DNA from: Cyathus striatus | Taxonomy: Eukaryota > Basidiomycota > Agaricomycetes > Agaricales > Nidulariaceae | Assembly (NCBI GenBank): GCA_025738555.1 | Contig: JAOVFP010000004.1 | Coordinates: 3,782,001 to 3,846,000 of the forward strand | DNA length: 64,000 bases | Direction: 5' to 3' | Program-made: the position numbers and the translations under genes | Notes under the pieces: model-generated | The model's database searches: none | What the model was told of the DNA's origin: nothing | Seen by the model: only the letters and a program-made list of their open reading frames with translations | Shown: one piece after another, positions 1-12,685 of the stretch | Numbering within the stretch: position 1 is the first letter of the stretch | Layout: each line of letters begins with the position of its first letter

Positions 1-1213
1 ATGAATGTATACAACACCTAAAATGTTGTCCTCTAAACCCAAAGAGTTTCGTACTAATAAGCCGAGTGACATCATTAGCACCCTTGTTAGCATTTACGAT
101 TCCAAAGATCTTTTTGTGAAAGAGCTTCAAGTTCTCCTTGCTCAACGCTTGCTGGCCATCAGCAATGACGAAGTGGAAAAGGTTGAAAAGGAACGTCGGA
201 ACGTTGAGATTCTCAAGATTCGTTTTGGAGAGGCCGCGCTTCAAGTTTGCGAAGTCATGCTACGAGATATGGCAGATTCCAAACGAATAGATAGTCATGT
301 ACAATCTCAAAAACCCAGCGTAATGCATCCGACCATTTTATCGTCCAATTTCTGGCCTGCTCTTGGATCAGCGAAATTGTCATGCCTGGACAATTCCAAA
401 AGTGAGCACTGGTATAGAAAAGTCCTTTTATATGTTGCTCATAGCATGTTAGGTTACAGGAAAGCTATACCAGAGAATTCCAGATTTTCAAGCCGGACAA
501 AAGGCTTAAGTGGTTTCCTCATCTAGGCACCGTCACCGTCGAGCTGGAACTACAAGATCGCACGTTAGAAGTGAACGTACCTCCATTAGAAGCTGCGTTC
601 ATCGAATTGTTTTCACAGAAAAGTAATTTCCACCTCTTTCTTTGCTGGATGCTTCTCTGATGCGCAAAATTAGATATATGGTCACTGGACGAACTTATGT
701 CAGCAGTCGGGTCCGTTGACAAAAGCGCAGCCCTCAGAGCGTTGCTTACATGGGTGGATCACGGTGTACTCAAAGAAGACGAGGAAAATATGTTCAGATT
801 GCTGGAAATCAAAGAAGAGGCAGCTATAAGAGAGAGGGAACATGTGCGAAGCTGGTATGTTTAAGTTATACCTGTCAACTACTTCGTCTTTCCTAATCTT
901 CTTTTTCAGCACCTGTTCCAGATGACGTAACTCCGGTAGCGAGTCTACAGCAGCAACAAGCTGAGAAGATGCGTGTATACTGGAAGGTCAATCCACTTTT
1001 CCCATTAATTCACGATAGTTGACTCATATTTTTCAGTTTATCGAGGGCATGTTAACTAACCTTGGTCAACTTCCCCTTGACCGCATACAAAGTATGCTCA
1101 AACTCGCGCCTGGGTACGATCAGACAGTAGAGCAGTTGGGCAATTTCATGGACGCTGCAAGAAGAGAAGACCTTGTTACAGTACACGATGGGATATGGAA
1201 GTTAAAACGGTAG
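1..1213 (+). CDS. APC2: APC2, anaphase-promoting complex subunit 2 (C-terminal part, cut by the window edge)
   Basis: C-terminal cullin-homology part of the scaffold that holds the RING subunit Apc11 in the anaphase-promoting complex, a nuclear ubiquitin ligase of the cell cycle. The first exon carries the conserved run FRTNKPSDIISTLVSIYDS followed by VKELQVLLAQRLL, then a second conserved block around ILKIRFGEAALQVCEVMLRD. After introns at about 412-459, 623-673, about 855-910 and about 987-1036 the protein continues with the FKPDKRLKWFPHLGTV block, the IWSLDELMSA winged-helix region and a final winged helix (MLKLAPGYDQTVEQLG), ending in KLKR and TAG at 1211-1213. The N-terminal half lies upstream of the window. 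Introns were placed by frame and GT-AG ends. The family call is firm; exact internal joins are less so. Confidence 0.9.
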
Positions 1214-1456
1214 GCTGGTCGATTAACTTTTCTTTTGCAATCCATGTCTATTAGATCGATGTACTACATACCTACTGGTTCCATTAAACCTCGAATAAGT
1301 TTTTTCAGGATGAACATCATTTATACGGAAAACCGCCATGATGAAACATATACGTCAAATAGTCATTCATCTGCATCCTTTCCTGTCTATATAAGATTGA
1401 AAGGCTCATATCACAAAGGAAATTATACGTATACATAATAATCCAACACAAGCCAA

Positions 1457-3880
1457 CTACAAATCTATCAATAGAGCCTCTTTCCTTTCTTTCTGCTCAA
1501 AGCCGCTCGGGACAGCAGGGAATGACGCGGGATTTAATGTTGGCGCTACAGGGAACTGGGGTAATTGTGATGGTGGCGGGGGGGCATATTGCTGTTGAGG
1601 CTGGTGCTGGGGAGCATACTGCTGATGCGAGGCTGAAACGGTGTTACTGCGAATCAAATTCGGGTTGACATTTATGGGTGCAGGAGGGGACGCGACATAG
1701 GAGACAGTGTTGTGTCGTTGCAGGACCGGACCAGGACTAGAGACATATTGTGCTTCTTGAAGTGGGGCGGGGGCACTGACAGGCTGTGGCACGGGAGCAG
1801 CGTATTGCTGCACCGGAGGGAGAGATTGTTGTAAAGAAACAGAAGTCGTTTCTGGAGGAGGCGGACTCTGAATAGGGGCATGTGATAGCGGGTTGTACGT
1901 TACAGGTGGTAATGTCTGACTTGTACTTGGTGTTGGTGACGAAGCATACATATATTGCTGTTGGGGAATTGACACCGCGGTGGGTACATACTGTTGTTGT
2001 TGTTGTTGTTGTTGGGGCTGATACCACGACGTCTGAGAAGATTCCTCTCTTGAGGAAGGAGATTGCGTCTGAGGACTTTGATATTGCGGCGCTGTCGGAG
2101 CTGGGGTAGCGGGAGCCCACTGTGAGTAGCCATTCATGCTACAGAATTATACCCGGTGCTATACACCGATGATGCAGGTTGATACGTAACTGGCGAAGAC
2201 ACTGTCTGTGGTGCCCTCCACCTTGGATGGGCAATCTGCTCCGAAAGAAGCTGATCATACAACTTCACAGCTTGCGAGAGTTTATCATGCATATCCGAGA
2301 GCATCTCTGCCAAATCCAGCACCCATAAGCACGAGCGTTATTCTGGTGATCCATGCGAAAACCACTTACGTTCCTTCCTCCCGCATCATCCAGACTCATC
2401 GCTAATTTCGGCCTCAAACCATTTGCCTTGTCATACAAATCCGTTACAGCAGGATACCTTGAGAGATCTCTTCCGCCCTGCGCTTGTACCTGCTCCACTG
2501 TCTGATTAAACGTCAGAATTGTGTCCTCTTCCATCGGTCCCAAATCGTAACTTGGGATCTTTGGAAGTGGTGGATGGCTAGGTAGTGCGTAGGGATCAGA
2601 CTGTGTTTGCGCGGGTTGCCCATATGGAGGTTCTTCACTCTTCGGCGTTTCGAGCGAAACGGGAGCACTAGGTCGGGGGGCATTGGCCTCGCGTAAGGAA
2701 GCTTCAATAGCCGCACGAAGGTCTGGATCATCTTCCTCTGCAGCAGGTTTAGACTTCGAAGGGTAAGTGGTGCGATCCACGATGGGTGGTTCAGAGTAAT
2801 GCCAATGCGCAGGTTCAGATCTGGTTGAGCCACGCGCCATATTCAACTCTTCCAAGGATAGCTGTATTGCGCGCTGAAGCTCTGCATCATCCAGCTCGCG
2901 GGCGCTTCGGGCTCTTGATGTACTTGATAAATGTGAATGGGAGTGTTTGTGTGGTTTGTCACTATACCACGGCGTGTTAGTAGGAAGCTCCGTAGCGAAA
3001 CAAGATCACATACACTTTCTCGGCTTTCTTGCTCAGCTTTGAATAACATGTGTCGCACACCCTAACCTCTTGAGTAATGCCATAATGTGGCAACGCCATA
3101 GTCTTTGACGAGCACTGCTGATCGAATACCTGCCCACAATTTCTACAATGATGTTTGCGATTGGTAAATGTAAATGGTGTCCTGCATCGGAGACAGACAT
3201 CGGAATCAATCCACTCTGGTGCGGTCTGTGTGTCAACCATGGCAGAGTTGGCAACAGCCATGTCTTTAGGGGGGAATTTGTAGCCTGAAGCAATATTAGA
3301 CAACGGCATTACGGAATAGGAAAAGGTGCCAGACCTTCTCTGGATAGATTGTTGTAGACAGTACTTGCGTAGCTAAGCGAAGTCTTGCCTTCAAAAGCTA
3401 CACTCCAGTTCTGTATGAGGCGGAGGATGGTGTTCTTGAGGTCAGTGTTGAGAGTGGGGATTTTAAGTATGGAAACAAGATTATCCATGAATTCTCGGGA
3501 CGCCACTTCGACTAGGAAATGGTCTCCACCGTTCTTGATACATATATCAGTAAGCTATATTGCATATCGGATCAATAGCTGAGAAGTGCAAGGGATGCAG
3601 AAGCGAGCATACACTGAGCGCAAGCAATTGTACGTTTGGATTCTTATGATTGAGCCGTCGCTTTAGAGCGCGCATGGCATCCTTTGCCGACACACTCTTT
3701 GAGCGTATCTGGTCACATATCTCGAGATTGAGAGCGATATCTTCTGAGCCTACCGGCATCAGCTCTGAGGTTGCTTTGTCTGATGGATGTAATGAGTAAG
3801 GAAGGATGTGGGGGAGCGAAAGAGGTACCAATGGCATCGTCAAGCTGAGATGTTCCCCAGAGCCAAGATGTTAACGACAT
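1457..3880 (-). CDS. VPS27: VPS27/Hrs-type ESCRT-0 subunit (VHS, FYVE, two UIMs, clathrin box)
   Basis: Endosomal sorting protein that binds PI3P and ubiquitinated cargo and recruits ESCRT-I to endosomes. Starting at the ATG at 3880 ([17 protein letters not shown]), it shows a VHS domain over several exons, then a FYVE finger with CLRC and the PI3P-binding signature RKHHCRNCG. Two ubiquitin-interacting motifs follow, [15 protein letters not shown] and [16 protein letters not shown] helical segment and a long Pro/Gln-rich tail with an eight-Gln run complete it. The last residues LLIDL directly before TAG (1457-1459) match a terminal clathrin box, as in yeast Vps27. The join between the helical part and the Q-rich tail needs an intron of about 47 nt near 2120-2170; a lost base there is the alternative. 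Divergent from MAK21, with 273 bp between starts. Confidence 0.92.
1991..2014 (+). repeat. CAA/TTG trinucleotide run coding for poly-Gln in VPS27
   Basis: Seven or so TTG units on the plus strand, read as CAA (Gln) on the minus strand within the Gln-rich tail of VPS27. A microsatellite likely to vary in length between strains. Confidence 0.85.
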
Positions 3881-4153
3881 GGTCTGTGTCGATATAATAG
3901 CAGAAAGTAAAGTAAATGGATGGTAAATGAGATGGGTGTAAGGTTGAAGACGGGGAGACGGGGAGTTAGCGCGATATTCTGTAAAGCTCAGAGTCCGTAC
4001 TGGTGACACTGACTCTGCCGAGTGCGGCGCAGTAGCTGACGTAAGAAATCCACGTGCGCTCCAATCTACGAATTTTCTGGCTTCAAGCCTCGACGCGATC
4101 TCCGTCACTGAAGCTGCCAGTGCAAGCCAGCTCGTCCTACTTCCTCCTTCCCC
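3881..4153. promoter_or_regulatory. bidirectional promoter between VPS27 and MAK21
   Basis: 273 bp between two divergent start codons (ATG complement at 3878-3880 and ATG at 4154). It must hold both promoters and 5' leaders. I see no clear TATA box; the half nearer MAK21 is relatively GC-rich. Confidence 0.6.
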
Positions 4154-7100
4154 ATGGCCCGCACAAATACAGGAAAGGAGCGCGCTTCAAAGTCAAAACC
4201 TTCGCAAAACTCCTCTTCCAAGAAGTCAAAGGGCAAGCATACCAATGATACCTTAAAGGAGCAGGCTCTCGCACTTGGAGGAAACCAGGAGGATCTTGAG
4301 CTCATTAAAGGCGTCGAGAATGCCCCTGATACCGGCTCTTCAAGTCAAGACGTGATTATTTTCTCCGGTGCTCTAGCTTATTTCTCAACTCTATTTATAG
4401 CCCGCTCTTGCAAAAGATGTCTCCAAATTCCTCAAGGAACTTAACCTAGGTGGCAGTATTGTTGATTCTCCCAAAAAATCCAAGGCAAGGGAAAGGAAAA
4501 GGAGATGGAGGTGGAGAAGAAGAATAAAAAGGACAGTAAGGGGAAAGCGAAAGAAATTCCGAAGGAGAAATTGCAAGAGGGACTGCACGGGAACGTAAAG
4601 GACACATCGTCTCAAAATCCTTCCAAAAAGCAAAAGGAGAAGCAAACTCAAAAACAGAAAGAGAAACCTAAGCAGAAATTGACCGATGCTCCTCAAGAAC
4701 AAGACCACATTCCTGCTTCAACGTCTTCTGAACCCAAAGTGCAACTACCCACTAAAGTCTCGCTCAATCCAAAATCCCAGTTCATCTCCACACCTACGTC
4801 GCAATGGTACTTTTCTCTCCCTCCTCTCGACTTCTCCGAACTCCCAAAATCTACTATTATCCCGGACAAACTAAGCATGCTGATGTCAAAAGCCAGCGAC
4901 TTCCATGCAGCTGACATGAAAACGTACCAGACGTCCTCATCTTCATCCTCAGAAGCAAGTTTCTTGACCAAGATCATCGGTTCCGGAACGCTTTCTGATA
5001 GATTAAGTGCATTGACGCTGTTGGTGCAAAGCAGCCCCGTGCACAACCCGAAGGCGTTGGAAAATCTTAAGGGGATGGCAGAACGAGGAAAAGGGAAAGG
5101 TGGTAGGGATGAGAGTTTAAAAGCTTTGAGGTGTATTGTTGATTGGTGGGTTGGTGGAGGAGCGCCAGATCGAAAACTCAAGTAAAGCTCGGCTCCTCCA
5201 AGCGTCTATTATGTTTTTGACCTTAATCCTATACAGATATTTCCGTGAACAACCACTCCTGCATCCAGATGTGACCGACCAACACTTGGTAGTATGGTAT
5301 TTCGAAGATTGGCTGAAGAAATACTTCTTCTCGGTTCTTCAAGTTCTCGAGGTACTTCGATATTATTCCTTCTTAGTCTTCTTCTAAAACATCTTAGACC
5401 CTTTCACTCGATAATCTTCCATACGTCCGCACTCAAACTATCAACCTCATATTTACACTCCTCCGCGACAAACCTGAGCAAGAACAAAATCTTCTCCGAC
5501 TCCTTGTCAACAAACTTGTAAGTTCCCTCTTTCTCGTTCGTCTTTCTTACCCAAATTTCTCTACTCCAGGGTGACACAGACCGCACCCTCTGCTCGCGCG
5601 CCTCTTATCATCTCCTTCAACTCCTTCAAACACACCCCTCAATGAAAGGTATTGTTGTTCGGGAAATTATTTCCCTCGTCCTCAAACCTCCACCTCCACC
5701 CCCTTCCACTATCCCTGCCTCGCAGAACACGCGCATCAAATTCGGTGATGATGGATCTGTTGCTAAACCAAAACCAAAACCTACCGAGAAGAAAGCGATC
5801 AACGAGCATGCGCGGTACTATGCAACGATTACATTCAACCAAATCGTGCTCACTCCTGCAGACCGAGATGTTGCGCTCAAATTGATTGATTTGTATTTTG
5901 AGCTTTTCAAGGAAGTTCTTGGCGAACGGCGGAATGATGAAACTGAGGTCACAGAGGATGCAGGGAATGATGAAGGAGAGGAGGCTAAGGTGGACAAGAA
6001 AGGCCGTATCATGGAAAGGAAAAAGAGGGGGAAAGGCAATAAAGGGCAAGGGAAGGAAAAGACTACGGCTGGGGCTGCAGGATTTGCTGAAGTGGAAGAC
6101 GAACATTCAAGATTGATGACGGCAATTTTGACCGGCGTGAATCGTGCGTTGCCATTTGCTAAGATTGATGCTGGGAGTGCTGGGTGCGTTTAATACTTTT
6201 CGTGCCATGTTTGCTTACTTACCCATTCGATATATAGAATTAACGAGCATATTGACACCCTCTTCCTCATTACGCATACTTCAACGTTCAACATCTCGAT
6301 TCAAGCACTCGTGCTAATTCAACAGATTTCTTCTTCCCTCGCCTCCAATTCCTCTGTGGTATCTAAATCCATTGTGGACAGGTACTACCGCACTCTTTAT
6401 GTATCCTTACACGACCCACGTCTTGCCAACTCGTCAAAACAGGCGATGTACCTTAATCTGTTGTTCAAGTCCATCAAGGCCGACGCAGGCAATGAAAATG
6501 GCGAGAGGATAAAGGCCATTGTCAAGCGGTTTACGCAGGTGCTGGCAGGTGGGGGTAGCGGTGCTACGGAATTTGTTGCTGGAGGGCTGTATCTTCTCGG
6601 AGAGGTACGTGTTATTAGGTTCTAATCATTCCATGGGTGGCTAATAATATTGTTACTATGATAGCTCTTCAGCACCATTCCAGGCCTGCGTACGCTTGTG
6701 ACAAAGGGCGAATCGCCCAACGGCGAGCCATACGACCCCAAAAAACGTGATCCACAATATGCCCATGCTTCGTCTTCGGCCCTTTGGGAACTCGTACGTA
6801 CCTTTATTTACGCCTTGTCCCTCCGTTTCATTAATTATTTCTTAAAGACGCCCCTTCTCTACCACTATCACCCCGCCATCTCTCTTCACGCACGACAACT
6901 CCTCAATGGCCAACCGCTCACCGCAACCGCGGATCTCTCACAAAACACGCTTTCACACTTTTTGGACAGATTCGTATACAAGAATCCGAAGAAACTCAAG
7001 CCGAGCGAAGACGGCTCGGGGGTGGTGAAAGCCAAAGGCGGAAGTGCGATGCAACCGAGTGCAAGTGCTGTAGAGGGGATAAAGATAGTCAAGGGCGAGG

Positions 7101-7992
7101 TCACTGACGGAGTGTTGGTCAATGACAAGAAATTTTGGAAGAAGGACAGAGAAGAGATTCCTGTCGATCAGGTGGGTTTTCTATTATGTTTCTTTGTTCG
7201 AAGATGTGTATTAGGTCTCAAATGTGACCTTCCAGCTGTTCTTCCATCAGTACTTCACACAGAAGGAGGAGAAGGAGAGGAAGAAGGCCGCCAAAATTGG
7301 GAAGAGGAAAGGTGGAGAATCGGACGAGGAAGGTGAAGATGAGGAAGGTAACGATGAAGAAGAGTTTGCTGGTGTGCAAGATAGTGATGGAGATGAGGCT
7401 AGGGAGAAGGAAGCTGCTGGGGAAGGTGCAGATGATGAAGACACTGACGCTGAGGAAGCAGAGATTTGGAAGGTTAGTTCATTCATTAACAATCATCTAT
7501 GTGTGGGTATTAATTGCGTTACAGGCTATGCAAGCCACAATGCCTAAAGCTGAGGGAGACGATGACCTGATGGAAGATAGCGAAGATGAAGACGAGGATG
7601 ATCTTCCATCTGACTTGGACGAATTCGACTACGAGGACAGTGACGAGGAAGCAGAGAGTGAGAGTGACGAAGGGGAAGAGGAAGAAGCAGGGAAGGTTGC
7701 TGATGAGAGCGATGGGGATGATGAAATTATGTCTCTGGTTGAACTATCGGATAACGAGGACCTAGTGTCTCTAGATGGGGACGTTCCAGACGGGCTTATC
7801 GAGTACGATGGGCCGGACGCGTCGGAAGTGGAAGTGGAGGAATGGGGTGGGATCGGTGGAGAAGATAAGAAAAAGAGGAAACGAGAAGACACGAAGGGCG
7901 GCAGGAAGAAGAAACTGAAGTCATTACCTACCTTCGCAAGCTACGAGGACTACGCGAAGATGATTGAAGATGGAGCAGAGGATGATATTTAA
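4154..7992 (+). CDS. MAK21: MAK21/NOC1 (CEBPZ-type CBF domain), 60S ribosome assembly factor
   Basis: Nucleolar/nuclear factor that with Noc2 escorts early pre-60S particles. ATG at 4154 opens a Lys-rich, KE-repeat N-terminus. The family core begins at [14 protein letters not shown], continues through [22 protein letters not shown] and the [21 protein letters not shown] block, and reaches the CBF core ([17 protein letters not shown], then [18 protein letters not shown]). A strongly acidic Asp/Glu tail follows, and a basic end stops at TAA 7990-7992. Introns are short. An oddity lies at 4450-4484: the frame changes between LKELNLGG and GKEMEVEKK. Either a 35-nt GT-AG intron is spliced, or one A is missing from the A6 run at 4473-4478. 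The call as Mak21 is secure. Confidence 0.9.
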
Positions 7993-8644
7993 TGGAGCAG
8001 ACGGGCGTTTACTTGGATGTTGCACGGTTGCACCTGCCGCACGTATTATCACCATGTACACACGCGATGCAATTCTGTTTGGAAGGATGTTGATCAGCCC
8101 AGTGCGGGTTATCAAACATGCTGGTACAGAACCGGATCTAGGGAGGGCGTTTGAAATCTATGATGAATGATGCATTGATGGGGAATAGTAAGTAAGTAAG
8201 AGGATGGTATTAAAGTATTAAGTATATGTATAGCTGAGCATGCCGATATTGATATTGATATTATCAGCCATAGGATATTCCAGAAAAGGAGATAAGGCAC
8301 CCACGTGGCGGATCATGCTATCGGAAGAGGTCTGATTGGGAACTGGCACGGTCCTCCTCCGCCGTCTCGTCTGTCCCGCTTCAAATAATTATTTATGCTC
8401 GTTCCTTGGCTTGTCTACGCACTTGCTGCTGTTGCTCATAAAGCTTAAGATCTAAGATCTAAGAACTTTAGCTAAGCCGCCTCCGACTCTTGCCACTTGC
8501 TTGCCACTACTCGACTACTCCTCTGACCTCAACGCGTCTGTTTATTTATGCACGCTATCCTCCTCGGCTCGGATCTATCTACCTATATAACTCGCCACTC
8601 CCCTCGCCAGTCACCACTCTGCTCTCAGAATCATAGTCATCGTC
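7993..8644. other. intergenic: MAK21 3' end and LKR/SDH promoter
   Basis: About 650 bp with no coding signal. It holds a small direct repeat of AAGATCT (8447-8460) and a TATATAA at 8584-8590, about 55 bp upstream of the LKR/SDH start codon. Confidence 0.6.
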
Positions 8645-11600
8645 ATGCACTCCAGATCCCAGCAATGGCGCTGCATCCGTCGCATGAGCACCTCTCGCGC
8701 CTATAAGCCTAATAAGCTGACTATCGGTATCCGGTGTGCACCCTCGCAACCAATCTTACTTCCCATACTCACTAGTCTTTTAGTCAAGAAGATCCAGAGA
8801 GAATATGGGAACGCCGAGCTCCTATCACCCCCGACGACGTTCACCACCTCATCACCACCAAGAACGTCGACGTCCAAATACAGCCATGCGACAGACGTGT
8901 CTTCCCCGTCCATGACTATGTCCAGGTCTGTTCTACCTTCTCCATCACCGGCTCAGTCCAGCACTGTACGGCATGTGCTTCCAGTGACATGACACTTTAC
9001 CCTCAACGCCTCCCCTAGGCATATCTATATCCTCTTCCTCCGTGGCTTAGACTCACTTTACTCTTGCTACCTTCCTCAGGCTGGCGCAGAACTCTCTGAA
9101 TCCCTTAGTGCATCTCACATTGTACTCGGAATAAAAGAGATTCCCATACAGCAACTCTCCACCCTCAAATCCCCCGTACTGCGCCCCGGCCTCGTCAAGC
9201 TCAAGCTCCCTCGCACTCACTTTATGTTCTCCCACACCGCAAAGGGTCAACCATACAATATGCCCCTTTTATCCCAGTTCATAAACCCAAGTCTCGAAGG
9301 CCTCACGTTTCCAACACTGGTAGACTACGAGTACCTTACAGATGAAAAAGGGGCCAGGACCGTTGGCTTTGGGTGGTTTGCTGGAGGTAAGCGTTTAACT
9401 ACGTTGGGCATCCATATTCCTGACATACATCTGCAGTCGCTGGGGTTCTTGAATCACTTTCTTCTATGGCGCACGCACATCTAGAATTAGGTATCGCGTC
9501 TCCATTCTTGGTGCGTGTCCGTATTCATATCTCGCTTGCTGCGGTTACTGACGCAAGCTTCCTTTTACCTAAAGTATACTCCCCGTCCACATACTCTTCC
9601 GACCTTGGAACGACTCCGAACCACCTTGCGTGAGATAGGTACATGGATAGCGAACGATGGCACACCCACAAGGCTGGGTCCATTCGTGATTGGTGTCACT
9701 GGCAGTGGGCAAGTAGCTCAGGGATGTATCTCTATGCTCTCGGAATTGCCTATCCAATACGTTAACGTAGCTGACTTGCATGCATTGGTTAAAGATCCTG
9801 GTTCGTCCTCGTACATGCGTGCCACGTACAGCCATACTAATCTATGTCGGCTGCAGAAACGGATTTACACAAGGTAATTTACATCAATGCGGGATTGCAT
9901 TCCTGCTTAATGCTTTTCTAGATCTATCTCGTCCACGCTAAACCAGGAGACTATCTTGTAAATGTTGATGGCAAGCCTTACGACCGCACGCATTACTATG
10001 AATCACCTCAATCCTACCGCTCTAAATTTCATGAAACAGTAAGCCTCATATATCCTTATTGTCGTTCATTGTACCGCATATTCACTCGTCCCAGGTTGCG
10101 CCGTATCTGACCCTCTTCCTCAATGGGACTGGCTGGTCCCCCGGATTCCCTCGTCTAATGACAACTCAGCAGCTTACCACTGCTCTCCAGAAAGCTCAGA
10201 AGCTCGGGGGTGCTCGTTTCACCAATATTGGCGACATCAGCTGCGATCCGGCTGGTGGTCTGGAATTCATGACCCAAGTCGCAACGCTTTCTGAACCATT
10301 CTACAAATATCGCCCAAAAGGTTTGCCAGCGAACCTACCATCGATACAGATGATGACCGTAGACATCCTACCTACCGCCATTCCCCTCGACGCGTCCAAG
10401 CACTTCTCAAACGCAATGCTCCCATATCTCGAAAGTCTGATACATACGTATAAGATGAGCTCACCCGGACCGCTCGCGCAGGCGTTAAATCGGGCTACTA
10501 TTACGTCTAAAGGTAAACTAACTAGCAAGCACGACTGGCTACTTCCACAAGTGATAAATGTTCAGCGCGGAAAGCATATTAAAGGTTCAGGCAGAGCGCA
10601 ACTGCACCGGCTGTTCAGAGCAAAGATGCAGCGACTAATGTAGCAGAGAGGAAGGTTACTTCCCGAACGGAAGAGATCGATGACAAGAAATTGGAGTTGT
10701 CATATAGGAAGAAAAAACGAGTCCTTTTGCTCGGTAGCGGCATGGTTGCTGGTCCAGCGGTGGAATTGATTGCAAAGAGGAGAGATGTTAGCCTAGTTAT
10801 TGGTAGGCATTGTCCTTGCATAGGTTGCTTATAGCGTATAAGACTAACTCTATACGGGCAGCCTCCAACTCGATCGTAGAACTTCAGAGAATTGCAGGCG
10901 ACTATTTAGATGTGAAGTACCAAGTTATTGACATAGCAAACCAGGATGAGGTTGCACAACTCATTAGGGAAACAGATGTTGTCATCAGGTATATCTCCCT
11001 ATTCCACTCGATTACCATTGTAATGACATTGATCGCTTACTCTCAGTCTTCTGCCTACAAATTTCCACGTTCCCATAGCAGAGCAATGCATTACTCACCA
11101 GAAACACCTGGTTACAGCTTCATATATCTCCCCCGAAATGCATGAGCTAAATAGCTCGTACGTTCTCTCTCTATCACTTCTTAGTTTTCCAACTCCTCCC
11201 TTTTGTTTTAGTGCGCAAGCAGCCGATGTGCTCCTCCTTAACGAAATCGGACTTGACCCTGGTATCGATCATTGCTCTGCGGTCGATCTTCTAGACCGGA
11301 TCAAGAGTGAAGGGAAAACTGTGAAATCATTCATTTCTTTTTGCGGAGGCTTACCTGCTCCTGAAGTGGAGGAGGTGCCTTTGAGGTACAAGTTTAGCTG
11401 GCGACCGGCCGGAGTGTTGATGGCTGCACTAAACGGAGCAATCTATAAGTTGAATCATGCGGTTCGTGATGTGTGCGATTCATATAATTAAGCAATGTAG
11501 TTAACTCGATACTTTAGGAGCGTAATATCGCACCAGACGAGCTGTTGAAATCCCACTTCCAGGCGGTGCCTGTTACCAGTCAATTTGATCTGGAAGGGAT

Positions 11601-12418
11601 TCCGAATAGAAATAGTATGGTCTACCAAGAGGCGTATGCGTTACCATCTTCAGTTAGAACATTGTTGCGTGGAACGTTAAGGTATTTCCATTTTCCTATG
11701 TACTTATTTACTCCAGCACTCAAGGCCTTGTTATAGATATCCCGGATTTTCGGAAACAATGCAAGGATTCAAGGACCTCGGACTGCTCGGTATCAGTGGG
11801 AAATTTACGCTCAAAAACTGGTCTTCTCTCATTAGCCAGGCGTGCGACGTCGCCGCTGAAGGGCAAGCAAATAACTACAACATCGAACGGGCAAAATCAT
11901 TGGAACTGCCTGAACCTGCTCTTGATGCGCTTGAGTGGCTAGGTCTTAAATCCATGCCATATTACCTATCTGACGGAATACGCATGCCCCCTCTTCCAAA
12001 AGATCCTCTTACACCCCTTGAACATTTCGCGTATTTGTTGGCAAATAAGCTTCGCTATGAGCCAGGAGAAAAGGACATGGTTGTTCTACATCATGAGATC
12101 ATAGCCCAAGGTCGAAAGGAGGGTGACAAAGAAGAGGTATACCAGTCAAGCCTTATTACATATGGAACACCCCACGCATCCGCCATGGCACGCACTGTAG
12201 GTATTCCAGTTGCCATTGCCGCTTTAGCTGTTGTGGATGGTCGAGTGGAGATGAGGGGCGTTATAGGACCCACTCACCCAAGTATTTGCAGTCCTGTCCT
12301 GGATGGGCTTGCGGAAGTCGGTTTGGGAATGAAGGAAAAGCACATCATAATGCAACAGGGAACCGATACAATAGAAGATGTCCTAATCAAGAAGCGTGGA
12401 GAGGCGAAGCGCGAATAA
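8645..12418 (+). CDS. AASS: bifunctional lysine-ketoglutarate reductase / saccharopine dehydrogenase (AASS-like)
   Basis: Fused enzyme in which the N-terminal half makes or breaks saccharopine from lysine and 2-oxoglutarate, and the C-terminal half handles the saccharopine to aminoadipate-semialdehyde step. The start MHSRSQQWRCIRRMSTSR is basic and hydroxylated, like a mitochondrial presequence. Intron 1 (8734-8783) restores LTIGIRQEDPERIWERRAPI, typical of the LKR start. LKR continues through PTLVDYEYLTDEKGARTVGFG and AKPGDYLV. A 44-nt intron near 10,551-10,594 leads into the dehydrogenase with its Rossmann motif KRVLLLGSGMVAGPAVELI, then NEIGLDPGIDHCSAVDLLD and CGGLPAPEVEEVPLRYKFSW. It ends at TAA 12416-12418. 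Most fungi use separate Lys9 and Lys1; the fused form suggests lysine degradation. Convergent with GPI1. Confidence 0.9.
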
Positions 12419-12685
12419 AGAGGACAGGCAGATCGTCTGGGCAGAGTATATTCGTATTAATTCTACACGTTGTACCTATTTCCAGCATATTTACAAAGAA
12501 CACTCGAAGTGAATGTACTTAAAGATCTTAAAGATTATGGGCATGAGTTTGAATCATTTTGTTGTACCGAATTGAGTAACGCGGAATTGGAGTGAGATAC
12601 TCTCCGGCAAGAACGTGATAAAGTAATCGGAGAGGATTATAGTGCCTTACAAGACGAGACGAGAGTTGGACTGCCAATGGCACGT

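Noticed and set aside
2120..2170. Apparent frameshift between the helical region and Q-rich tail of VPS27
   Set aside because: A 47-nt GT-AG intron (donor GTATCA, acceptor TGTAG) restores the frame, so no error is needed.
10551..10640. Apparent stop between LKR and SDH halves, suggesting two genes
   Set aside because: A 44-nt intron (GTGATA to GGCAG) joins the two halves in frame.
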